From Nemertoderma westbladi (lineage: Eukaryota > Xenacoelomorpha > Nemertodermatida > Nemertodermatidae), in assembly GCA_032718475.1 (NCBI GenBank), contig JAUCBJ010001812.1, forward strand, positions 1 to 64,000: a stretch of 64,000 nucleotides of DNA, in the 5' to 3' direction. Below the pieces are notes generated by a model that made no database searches, was not told the origin of the DNA, and was given only the letters and a program-made list of their open reading frames with translations. Each line of letters starts with the position of its first letter. The stretch's first letter is position 1. This document shows positions 50,201 through 63,252 of this stretch, in pieces. A program made the position numbers and the translations under genes.

Positions 50201-53200
50201 GTCCGATGTAGATAGTGCTGAATGGAATACAATTAATTTAGGTAGAATAAAGTCCGAAGTAGATAGTGCTGAATGGAATGCAATTAATCTAGATAGAATA
50301 AAGTCCGATTAGATAGTGCTGAATGGAATGCAATTAATCTAGATACAATAAACTCCGAAGTAAATAGTGCTGAATGGAATGCAATTAATTTAGGTAGAAT
50401 AAAGTCCGATTAGATAGTGCTGAATGGAATGCAATTAATCTAGATAGAATAAAGTCCGATTAGATAGTGCTGAATGGAATGCAATTAATTTAGGTAGAAT
50501 AAACTCCGAAGTAAATAGTGCTGAATGGAATGCAATTAATTTAGGTAGAATAAAGTCCGAAGTAGATAGTGCTGAATGGAATACAATTAATTTAGGTAGA
50601 ATAAAGTCCGATTAGATAGTGCTGAATAGAATGCAATTAATTTAGATAGAATAAACTCCGAAGTAAATAGTGCTGAATGGAATGCAATTAATTTAGATAG
50701 AATAAAGTCCGAAGTAGATAGCGCTGAATGGAATGCAATTAATTTAGATAGAATAAAGTCCGAAGTAGATAGTGCTGAATGGAATGCAATTAATCTAGAT
50801 AGAATAAACTCCGAAGTAAATAGTGCTGAATGGAATGCAATTAATTTAGGTAGAATAAAGTCCGAAGTAGATAGTGCTGAATGGAATACAATTAATTTAG
50901 GTAGAATAAAGTCCGATTAGATAGTGCTGAATGGAATGCAATTAATCTAGATAGAATAAACTCCGAAGTAAATAGTGTTGAATGGAATGCAATTAATTTA
51001 GGTAGAATAAAGTCCGAAGTAGATAGATAGTGCTGAATGGAATGCAATTAATTTAGATAGAATAAAGTCCGAAGTAGATAGTGCTGAACGGAATGCAATT
51101 AATTTAGGTAGAATAAAGTCCGAAGTAGATAGTGCTGAATGGAATGCAATTAATTTAGGTAGAATAAAGTCCGAAGTAGATAGTGCTGAATGGAATGCAA
51201 TTAATCTAGATAGAATAAACTCCGAAGTAAATAGTGTTGAATGGAATGCAATTAATTTAGGTAGAATAAAGTCCGAAGTAGATAGTGCTGAATGGAATGC
51301 AATTAATCTAGATAGAATAAACTCCGAAGTAAATAGTGCTGAATGGAATGCAATTAATTTAGGTAGAATAAAGTCCGAAGTAGATAGTGCTGAACGGAAT
51401 GCAATTAATTTAGGTAGAATAAAGTCCGAAGTAGATAGTGCTGAATGGAATGCAATTAATTTAGGTAGAATAAAGTCCGAAGTAGATAGTGCTGAATGGA
51501 ATGCAATTAATCTAGATAGAATAAACTCCGAAGTAAATAGTGTTGAATGGAATGCAATTAATTTAGGTAGAATAAAGTCCGAAGTAGATAGTGCTGAACG
51601 GAATGCAATTAATTTAGGTAGAATAAAGTCCGAAGTAGATAGTGCTGAATGGAATGCAATTAATCTAGATAGAATAAACTCCGAAGTAAATAGTGCTGAA
51701 TGGAATGCAATTAATCTAGATAGAATAAAGTCCGATTAGATAGTGCTGAATGGAATGCAATTAATCTAGATAGAATAAAGTCCGAAGTAGATAGTGCTGA
51801 ATGGAATGCAATTAATCTAGATAGAATAAAGTCCGAAGTAGATAGTGCTGAATGGAATGCAATTAATTTAGGTAGAATAAAGTCCGAAGTAGATAGTGCT
51901 GAATGGAATGCAATTAATCTAGATAGAATAAAGTCCGAAGTAGATAGTGTTGAATGGAATGCAATTAATCTAGATAGAATAAAGTCCGAAGTAGATAGTG
52001 CTGAATGGAATGCAATTAATTTAGGTAGAATAAAGTCCGAAGTAGATAGTGCTGAATGGAATGCAATTAATTTAGGTAGAATAAAGTCCGAAGTAGATAG
52101 TGCTGAATGGAATGCAATTAATTTAGGTAGAATAAACTCCGAAGTAAATAGTGCTGAATGGAATGCAATTAATTTAGGTAGAATAAAGTCCGAAGTAGAT
52201 AGTGCTGAATGGAATACAATCAATCTAGATAGAATAAAGTCCGATTAGATAGTGCTGAATGGAATGCAATTAATCTAGATAGAATAAAGTCCGAAGTAGA
52301 TAGTGCTGAATGGAATGCAATTAATCTAGATAGAATAAAGTCCGAAGTAGATAGTGCTGAATGGAATGCAATTAATTTAGGTAGAATAAAGTCCGAAGTA
52401 GATAGTGCTGAATGGAATGCAATTAATCTAGATAGAATAAAGTCCGAAGTAGATAGTGTTGAATGGAATGCAATTAATCTAGATAGAATAAAGTCCGAAG
52501 TAGATAGTGCTGAATGGAATGCAATTAATTTAGGTAGAATAAAGTCCGAAGTAGATAGTGCTGAATGGAATGCAATTAATTTAGGTAGAATAAAGTCCGA
52601 AGTAGATAGTGCTGAATGGAATGCAATTAATCTAGATACAATAAAGTCCGAAGTAGATAGTGCTGAATGGAATGCAATTAATCTAGATACAATAAAGTCC
52701 GAAGTAGATAGTGCTGAATGGAATGCAATTAATCTAGATAGAATAAAGTCCGAAGTAGATAGTGCTGAATGGAATGCAATTAATTTAGGTAGAATAAAGT
52801 CCGAAGTAGATAGTGCTGAATGGAATACAATTAATCTAGATAGAATAAACTCCGAAGTAGATAGCGCTGAATGGAATGCAATTAATTTAGGTAGAATAAA
52901 GTCCGAAGTAGATAGTGCTGAATGGAATGCAATTAATCTAGATAGAATAAACTCCGAAGTAGATAGCGCTGAATGGAATGCAATTAATTTAGGTAGAATA
53001 AAGTCCGAAGTAGATAGTGCTGAATGGAATGCAATTAATCTAGATAGAATAAACTCCGAAGTAAATAGTGCTGAATGGAATGCAATTAATTTAGGTAGAA
53101 TAAAGTCCGAAGTAGATAGTGCTGAATGGAATGCAATTAATTTAGGTAGAATAAAGTCCGAAGTAGATAGTGCTGAATGGAATGCAATTAATTTAGGTAG

Positions 53201-53821
53201 AATAAAGTCCGATTAGATAGTGCTGAATGGAATGCAATTAATCTAGATAGAATAAACTCCGAAGTAAATAGTGCTGAATGGAATGCAATTAATTTAGGTA
53301 GAATAAAGTCCGAAGTAGATAGTGCTTAATGGAATGCAATTAATTTAGGTAGAATAAAGTCCGAAGTAGATAGTGCTGAATGGAATGCAATTAATTTAGG
53401 TAGAATAAAGTCCGAAGTAGATAGTGCTGAATGGAATACAATTAATCTAGATAGAATAAACTCCGAAGTAGATAGCGCTGAATGGAATGCAATTAATTTA
53501 GGTAGAATAAAGTCCGAAGTAGATAGTGCTGAATGGAATGCAATTAATCTAGATAGAATAAACTCCGAAGTAGATAGCGCTGAATGGAATGCAATTAATT
53601 TAGGTAGAATAAAGTCCGAAGTAGATAGTGCTGAATGGAATGCAATTAATCTAGATAGAATAAACTCCGAAGTAAATAGTGCTGAATGGAATGCAATTAA
53701 TTTAGGTAGAATAAAGTCCGAAGTAGATAGTGCTGAATGGAATGCAATTAATTTAGGTAGAATAAAGTCCGAAGTAGATAGTGCTGAATGGAATGCAATT
53801 AATCTAGATAGAATAAAGTCC

Positions 53822-55125
53822 GATTAGATAGATAGTGCTGAATGGAATGCAATTAATTTAGGTAGAATAAAGTCCGAAGTAGATAGTGCTGAATGGAATA
53901 CAATTAATCTAGATAGAATAAAGTCCGATTAGATAGATAGTGCTGAATGGAATGCAATTAATTTAGGTAGAATAAAGTCCGAAGTAGATAGTGCTGAATG
54001 GAATGCAATTAATCTAGATAGAATAAACTCCGAAGTAAATAGTGCTGAATGGAATGCAATTAATTTAGGTAGAATAAAGTCCGAAGTAGATAGTGCTGAA
54101 TGGAATGCAATTAATTTAGGTAGAATAAAGTCCGAAGTAGATAGTGCTGAATGGAATGCAATTAATCTAGATAGAATAAAGTCCGATTAGATAGATAGTG
54201 CTGAATGGAATGCAATTAATTTAGGTAGAATAAAGTCCGAAGTAGATAGCGCTGAATGGAATGCAATTAATTTAGGTAGAATAAAGTCCGAAGTAGATAG
54301 TGCTGAATGGAATGCAATTAATCTAGATAGAATAAACTCCGAAGTAAATAGTGCTGAATGGAATGCAATTAATTTAGGTAGAATAAAGTCCGAAGTAGAT
54401 AGTGCTGAATGGAATGCAATTAATTTAGGTAGAATAAAGTCCGAAGTAGATAGTGCTGAATGGAATGCAATTAATCTAGATAGAATAAAGTCCGATTAGA
54501 TAGATAGTGCTGAATGGAATGCAATTAATTTAGGTAGAATAAAGTCCGAAGTAAATAGTGCTGAATGGAATGCAATTAATCTAGATAGAATAAACTCCGA
54601 AGTAAATAGTGCTGAATGGAATGCAATTAATTTAGGTAGAATAAAGTCCGAAGTAGATAGTGCTGAATGGAATGCAATTAATTTAGGTAGAATAAAGTCC
54701 GATTAGATAGTGCTGAATGGAATGCAATTAATTTAGGTAGAATAAAGTCCGAAGTAGATAGTGCTGAATGGAATACAATTAATCTAGATAGAATAAAGTC
54801 CGATTAGATAGATAGTGCTGAATGGAATGCAATTAATCTAGATAGAATAAACTCCGAAGTAAATAGTGCTGAATGGAATGCAATTAATTTAGGTAGAATA
54901 AAGTCCGATTAGATAGTGCTGAATAGAATGCAATTAATTTAGGTAGAATAAAGTCCGATTAAATAGTGCTGAATGGAATGCAATTAATCTAGATAGAATA
55001 AACTCCGAAGTAAATAGTGCTGAATGGAATGCAATTAATTTAGGTAGAATAAAGTCCGAAGTAGATAGTGCTGAATGGAATACAATTAATCTAGATAGAA
55101 TAAAGTCCGATTAGATAGATAGTGC
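53822..55125. repeat. Hexameric higher-order repeat marked by a GATA-insertion unit
   Basis: Units with the four-base expansion GATTAGATAGATAGTG start at 53822, 53927, 54185, 54494, 54802 and 55109. The last three intervals are 309, 308 and 307 bp, about six units. This marks a recent multi-unit amplification. Confidence 0.85.
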
Positions 55126-58100
55126 TGAATGGAATGCAATTAATTTAGGTAGAATAAAGTCCGAAGTAGATAGTGCTGAATGGAATGCAATTAATTTAGG
55201 TAGAATAAAGTCCGAAGTAGATAGTGCTGAATGGAATGCAATTAATTTAGGTAGAATAAAGTCCGAAGTAGATAGTGCTGAATGGAATGCAATTAATCTA
55301 GATAGAATAAAGTCCGAAGTAGATAGTGTTGAATGGAATGCAATTAATCTAGATAGAATAAAGTCCGAAGTAGATAGTGCTGAATGGAATGCAATTAATT
55401 TAGGTAGAATAAAGTCCGAAGTAGATAGTGCTGAATGGAATGCAATTAATTTAGGTAGAATAAAGTCCGAAGTAGATAGTGCTGAATGGAATGCAATTAA
55501 TCTAGATAGAATAAAGTCCGATTAGATAGTGCTGAATGGAATGCAATTAATCTAGATACAATAAAGTCCGAAGTAGATAGTGCTGAATGGAATGCAATTA
55601 ATCTAGATAGAATAAAGTCCGAAGTAGATAGTGCTGAATGGAATGCAATTAATTTAGGTAGAATAAAGTCCGAAGTAGATAGTGCTGAATGGAATGCAAT
55701 TAATTTAGGTAGAATAAAGTCCGAAGTAGATAGTGCTGAATGGAATGCAATTAATCTAGATAGAATAAAGTCCGATTAGATAGTGCTGAATGGAATGCAA
55801 TTAATTTAGGTAGAATAAAGTCCGATTAGATAGTGCTGAATGGAATGCAATTAATCTAGATAGAATAAAGTCCGAAGTAGATAGTGCTGAATGGAATGCA
55901 ATTAATCTAGATAGAATAAACTCCGAAGTAAATAGTGCTGAATGGAATGCAATTAATTTAGGTAGAATAAAGTCCGAAGTAGATAGTGCTGAATGGAATG
56001 CAATTAATTTAGGTAGAATAAAGTCCGAAGTAGATAGTGCTGAATGGAATGCAATTAATTTAGGTAGAATAAAGTCCGAAGTAGATAGTGCTGAATGGAA
56101 TGCAATTAATCTAGATACAATAAAGTCCGAAGTAGATAGTGCTGAATGGAATGCAATTAATCTAGATAGAATAAACTCCGAAGTAAATAGTGCTGAATGG
56201 AATGCAATTAATTTAGATAGAATAAAGTCCGAAGTAAATAGTGCTGAATGGAATGCAATTAATTTAGGTAGAATAAAGTCCGAAGTAGATAGTGCTGAAT
56301 GGAATGCAATTAATTTAGGTAGAATAAAGTCCGAAGTAGATAGTGCTGAATGGAATGCAATTAATCTAGATAGAATAAACTCCGAAGTAAATAGTGCTGA
56401 ATGGAATGCAATTAATTTAGGTAGAATAAAGTCCGAAGTAGATAGTGCTGAATGGAATGCAATTAATTTAGGTAGAATAAAGTCCGAAGTAGATAGTGCT
56501 GAATGGAACGCAATTAATTTAGGTAGAATAAAGTCCGAAGTAGATAGTGCTGAATGGAATGCAATTAATCTAGATAGAATAAACTCCGAAGTAAATAGTG
56601 CTGAATGGAATGCAATTAATTTAGGTAGAATAAAGTCCGAAGTAGATAGTGCTGAATGGAATGCAATTAATTTAGGTAGAATAAAGTCCGATTAGATAGT
56701 GCTGAATGGAATGCAATTAATCTAGATAGAATAAAGTCCGAAGTAGATAGTGCTGAATGGAATGCAATTAATCTAGATAGAATAAACTCCGAAGTAAATA
56801 GTGCTGAATGGAATGCAATTAATTTAGGTAGAATAAAGTCCGAAGTAGATAGTGCTGAATGGAATGCAATTAATTTAGGTAGAATAAAGTCCGAAGTAGA
56901 TAGTGCTGAATGGAATGCAATTAATTTAGGTAGAATAAAGTCCGAAGTAGATAGTGCTGAATGGAATGCAATTAATCTAGATACAATAAAGTCCGAAGTA
57001 GATAGTGCTGAATGGAATGCAATTAATTTAGGTAGAATAAAGTCCGATTAGATAGTGCTGAATGGAATGCAATTAATCTAGATAGAATAAAGTCCGAAGT
57101 AGATAGTGCTGAATGGAATGCAATTAATTTAGGTAGAATAAAGTCCGAAGTAGATAGTGCTGAATGGAATGCAATTAATCTAGATAGAATAAACTCCGAA
57201 GTAAATAGTGCTGAATGGAATGCAATTAATTTAGGTAGAATAAAGTCCGAAGTAGATAGTGCTGAATGGAATGCAATTAATTTAGGTAGAATAAAGTCCG
57301 AAGTAGATAGTGCTGAATGGAATGCAATTAATTTAGGTAGAATAAAGTCCGAAGTAGATAGTGCTGAATGGAATGCAATTAATCTAGATAGAATAAAGTC
57401 CGAAGTAGATAGTGCTGAATGGAATGCAATTAATTTAGGTAGAATAAAGTCCGATTAGATAGTGCTGAATGGAATGCAATTAATCTAGATAGAATAAAGT
57501 CCGAAGTAGATAGTGCTGAATGGAATGCAATTAATCTAGATAGAATAAACTCCGAAGTAAATAGTGCTGAATGGAATGCAATTAATTTAGGTAGAATAAA
57601 GTCCGAAGTAGATAGTGCTGAATGGAATGCAATTAATTTAGGTAGAATAAAGTCCGAAGTAGATAGTGCTGAATGGAATGCAATTAATTTAGGTAGAATA
57701 AAGTCCGAAGTAGATAGTGCTGAATGGAATGCAATTAATTTAGGTAGAATAAAGTCCGAAGTAGATAGTGCTGAATGGAATGCAATTAATTTAGGTAGAA
57801 TAAAGTCCGAGGTAGATAGTGCTGAATGGAATGCAATTAATTTAGATAGAATAAAGTCCGATTAGATAGTGCTGAATGGAATGCAATTAATTTAGGTAGA
57901 ATAAAGTCCGAAGTAGATAGTGCTGAATGGAATGCAATTAATTTAGGTAGAATAAAGTCCGAAGTAGATAGTGCTGAATGGAATGCAATTAATTTAGGTA
58001 GAATAAAGTCCGAAGTAGATAGTGCTGAATGGAATGCAATTAATCTAGATACAATAAAGTCCGATTAGATAGTGCTGAATGGAATGCAATTAATCTAGAT

Positions 58101-61100
58101 AGAATAAAGTCCGATTAGATAGTGCTGAATGGAATGCAATTAATTTAGGTAGAATAAAGTCCGAAGTAGATAGTGCTGAATGGAATGCAATTAATTTAGG
58201 TAGAATAAAGTCCGAAGTAGATAGTGCTGAATGGAATGCAATTAATCTAGATACAATAAAGTCCGATTAGATAGTGCTGAATGGAATGCAATTAATCTAG
58301 ATACAATAAAGTCCGATTAGATAGTGCTGAATGGAATGCAATTAATCTAGATAGAATAAAGTCCGATTAGATAGTGCTGAATGGAATGCAATTAATTTAG
58401 GTAGAATAAAGTCCGAAGTAGATAGTGCTGAATGGAATGCAATTAATTTAGGTAGAATAAAGTCCGAAGTAGATAGTGCTGAATGGAATGCAATTAATCT
58501 AGATACAATAAAGTCCGATTAGATAGTGCTGAATGGAATGCAATTAATCTAGATACAATAAAGTCCGATTAGATAGTGCTGAATGGAATGCAATTAATCT
58601 AGATAGAATAAAGTCCGATTAGATAGTGCTGAATGGAATGCAATTAATTTAGGTAGAATAAAGTCCGATTAGATAGTGCTGAATGGAATGCAATTAATTT
58701 AGGTAGAATAAAGTCCGAAGTAGATAGTGCTGAATGGAATGCAATTAATTTAGGTAGAATAAAGTCCGAAGTAGATAGTGCTGAATGGAATGCAATTAAT
58801 CTAGATACAATAAAGTCCGATTAGATAGTGCTGAATGGAATGCAATTAATCTAGATACAATAAAGTCCGATTAGATAGTGCTGAATGGAATGCAATTAAT
58901 CTAGATACAATAAAGTCCGATTAGATAGTGCTGAATGGAATGCAATTAATTTAGGTAGAATAAAGTCCGAAGTAGATAGTGCTGAATGGAATGCAATTAA
59001 TCTAGATACAATAAAGTCCGATTAGATAGTGCTGAATGGAATGCAATTAATCTAGATACAATAAAGTCCGATTAGATAGTGCTGAATGGAATGCAATTAA
59101 TTTAGGTAGAATAAAGTCCGAAGTAGATAGTGCTGAATGGAATGCAATTAATTTAGGTAGAATAAAGTCCGAAGTAGATAGTGCTGAATGGAATGCAATT
59201 AATCTAGATACAATAAAGTCCGATTAGATAGTGCTGAATGGAATGCAATTAATTTAGGTAGAATAAAGTCCGAAGTAGATAGTGCTGAATGGAATGCAAT
59301 TAATTTAGGTAGAATAAAGTCCGAAGTAGATAGTGCTGAATGGAATGCAATTAATCTAGATACAATAAAGTCCGATTAGATAGTGCTGAATGGAATGCAA
59401 TTAATCTAGATACAATAAAGTCCGATTAGATAGTGCTGAATGGAATGCAATTAATCTAGATAGAATAAAGTCCGATTAGATAGTGCTGAATGGAATGCAA
59501 TTAATTTAGGTAGAATAAAGTCCGATTAGATAGTGCTGAATGGAATGCAATTAATTTAGGTAGAATAAAGTCCGAAGTAGATAGTGCTGAATGGAATGCA
59601 ATTAATCTAGATAGAATAAAGTCCGAAGTAGATAGTGCTGAATGGAATGCAATTAATTTAGATAGAATAAAGTCCGATTAGATAGTGCTGAATGGAATGC
59701 AATTAATTTAGATAGAATAAAGTCCGATTAGATAGTGCTGAATGGAATGCAATTAATTTAGGTAGAAAAAAGTCCGAAGTAGATAGTGCTGAATGGAATG
59801 CAATTAATTTAGGTAGAATAAAGTCCGAAGTAGATAGTGCTGAATGGAATGCAATTAATTTAGGTAGAATAAAGTCCGAAGTAGATAGTGCTGAATGGAA
59901 TGCAATTAATCTAGATACAATAAAGTCCGATTAGATAGTGCTGAATGGAATGCAATTAATCTAGATAGAATAAAGTCCGATTAGATAGTGCTGAATGGAA
60001 TGCAATTAATTTAGGTAGAATAAAGTCCGAAGTAGATAGTGCTGAATGGAATGCAATTAATTTAGGTAGAATAAAGTCCGAAGTAGATAGTGCTGAATGG
60101 AATGCAATTAATCTAGATAGAATAAAGTCCGATTAGATAGTGCTGAATGGAATGCAATTAATCTAGATAGAATAAAGTCCGATTAGATAGTGCTGAATGG
60201 AATGCAATTAATCTAGATAGAATAAAGTCCGATTAGATAGTGCTGAATGGAATGCAATTAATCTAGATAGAATAAAGTCCGATTAGATAGTGCTGAATGG
60301 AATGCAATTAATTTAGGTAGAATAAAGTCCGAAGTAGATAGTGCTGAATGGAATGCAATTAATCTAGATAGAATAAAGTCCGAAGTAGATAGTGCTGAAT
60401 GGAATGCAATTAATTTAGGTAGAATAAAGTCCGATTAGATAGTGCTGAATGGAATGCAATTAATTTAGGTAGAATAAAGTCCGAAGTAGATAGTGCTGAA
60501 TGGAATGCAATTAATTTAGGTAGAATAAAGTCCGATTAGATAGTGCTGAATGGAATGCAATTAATTTAGGTAGAATAAAGTCCGATTAGATAGTGCTGAA
60601 TGGAATGCAATTAATTTAGGTAGAATAAAGTCCGAAGTAGATAGTGCTGAATGGAATGCAATTAATTTAGGTAGAATAAAGTCCGAAGTAGATAGTGCTG
60701 AATGGAATGCAATTAATCTAGATACAATAAAGTCCGATTAGATAGTGCTGAATGGAATGCAATTAATCTAGATACAATAAAGTCCGATTAGATAGTGCTG
60801 AATGGAATGCAATTAATCTAGATAGAATAAAGTCCGATTAGATAGTGCTGAATGGAATGCAATTAATCTAGATAGAATAAAGTCCGATTAGATAGTGCTG
60901 AATGGAATGCAATTAATCTAGATAGAATAAAGTCCGATTAGATAGTGCTGAATGGAATGCAATTAATTTAGGTAGAATAAAGTCCGAAGTAGATAGTGCT
61001 GAATGGAATGCAATTAATCTAGATAGAATAAAGTCCGAAGTAGATAGTGCTGAATGGAATGCAATTAATTTAGGTAGAATAAAGTCCGAAGTAGATAGTG

Positions 61101-61530
61101 CTGAATGGAATGCAATTAATTTAGGTAGAATAAAGTCCGAAGTAGATAGTGCTGAATGGAATGCAATTAATTTAGATACAATAAAGTCCGATTAGATAGT
61201 GCTGAATGGAATGCAATTAATCTAGATAGAATAAAGTCCGATTAGATAGTGCTGAATGGAATGCAATTAATCTAGATAGAATAAAGTCCGATTAGATAGT
61301 GCTGAATGGAATGCAATTAATTTAGGTAGAATAAAGTCCGAAGTAGATAGTGCTGAATGGAATGCAATTAATCTAGATAGAATAAAGTCCGAAGTAGATA
61401 GTGCTGAATGGAATGCAATTAATTTAGGTAGAATAAAGTCCGAAGTAGATAGTGCTGAATGGAATGCAATTAATTTAGGTAGAATAAAGTCCGAAGTAGA
61501 TAGTGCTGAATGGAATGCAATTAATTTAGG

Positions 61531-63252
61531 TAGAATTAAAGTCCGAGGTAGATAGTGCTGAATGGAATGCAATTAATTTAGATAGAATAAAGTCCGATTA
61601 GATAGTGCTGAATGGAATGCAATTAATTTAGGTAGAATAAAGTCCGAAGTAGATAGTGCTGAATGGAATGCAATTAATTTAGGTAGAATAAAGTCCGAAG
61701 TAGATAGTGCTGAATGGAATGCAATTAATTTAGGTAGAATAAAGTCCGATTAGATAGTGCTGAATGGAATGCAATTAATCTAGATACAATAAAGTCCGAA
61801 GTAGATAGTGCTGAATGGAATGCAATTAATCTAGATAGAATAAAGTAAGAAGTAGATAGCCCTGAATGGAATGCAATTAATTTAGATACAATAAAGTACG
61901 ATTAGATAGATAGTGCTGAATGGAATGCAATTAATTTAGATACAATAAAGTACGATTAGATAGTGCTGAATGGAATGCAATTAATTTAGGTAGAATAAAG
62001 TCCGAGGTAGATAGTGCTGAATGGAATGCAATTAATTTAGGTAGAATAAAGTCCGAAGTAGATAGTGCTGAATGGAATGCAATTAATTTAGGTAGAATAA
62101 AGTACGATTAGATAGTGCTGAATGGAATGCAATTAATTTAGGTAGAATAAAGTCCGAAGTAGATAGTGCTGAATGGAATGCAATTAATTTAGGTAGAATA
62201 AAGTCCGAAGTAGATAGTGCTGAATGGAATGCAATTAATTTAGGTAGAATAAAGTCCGAAGTAGATAGTGCTGAATGGAATGCAATTAATTTAGGTAGAA
62301 TTAAAGTCCGAGGTAGATAGTGCTGAATGGAATGCAATTAATTTAGATAGAATAAAGTCCGATTAGATAGTGCTGAATGGAATGCAATTAATTTAGGTAG
62401 AATAAAGTCCGAAGTAGATAGTGCTGAATGGAATGCAATTAATTTAGGTAGAATAAAGTCCGAAGTAGATAGTGCTGAATGGAATGCAATTAATTTAGGT
62501 AGAATAAAGTCCGAAGTAGATAGTGCTGAATGGAATGCAATTAATCTAGATACAATAAAGTCCGAAGTAGATAGTGCTGAATGGAATGCAATTAATTTAG
62601 GTAGAATAAAGTCCGAAGTAGATAGTGCTGAATGGAATGCAATTAATTTAGGTAGAATAAAGTCCGAAGTAGATAGTGCTGAATAGAATGCAATTAATTT
62701 AGGTAGAATAAAGTCCGAAGTAGATAGCCCTGAATGGAATGCAATTAATTTAGGTAGAATAAAGTCCGATTAGATAGTGCTGAATGGAATGCAATTAATT
62801 TAGATAGAATAAAGTCCGAGGTAGATAGTGCTGAATGGAATGCAATTAATTTAGATACAATAAAGTACGATTAGATAGTGCTGAATGGAATGCAATTAAT
62901 TTAGGTAGAATAAAGTCCGAGGTAGATAGTGCTGAATGGAATGCAATTAATTTAGGTAGAATAAAGTCCGAAGTAGATAGTGCTGAATGGAATGCAATTA
63001 ATTTAGGTAGAATAAAGTACGATTAGATAGTGCTGAATGGAATGCAATTAATTTAGGTAGAATAAAGTCCGAAGTAGATAGTGCTGAATGGAATGCAATT
63101 AATTTAGGTAGAATAAAGTCCGAAGTAGATAGTGCTGAATGGAATGCAATTAATTTAGGTAGAATAAAGTCCGAAGTAGATAGTGCTGAATGGAATGCAA
63201 TTAATTTAGGTAGAATTAAAGTCCGAGGTAGATAGTGCTGAATGGAATGCAA
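61531..63252. repeat. Long duplication inside the large satellite (765- and 915-bp offsets)
   Basis: A one-base insertion variant, TAGAATTAAAGTCCGAGG, occurs at 61531, 62296 and 63211. The offsets are 765 (15 x 51) and 915 bp. The segments around 62083-62337 and 62998-63252 appear identical in reading frame over 84 codons, so the last duplication is recent. Confidence 0.85.

Noticed and set aside
51711-63252. Minus-strand open frames with a 17-residue repeat (51711-52223, 61267-61572, 62083-62337, 62998-63252)
   Set aside because: They arise where 51-bp units happen to run together. Interspersed 50-bp units shift the frame everywhere else, and there is no start context, splice structure or flanking domain.
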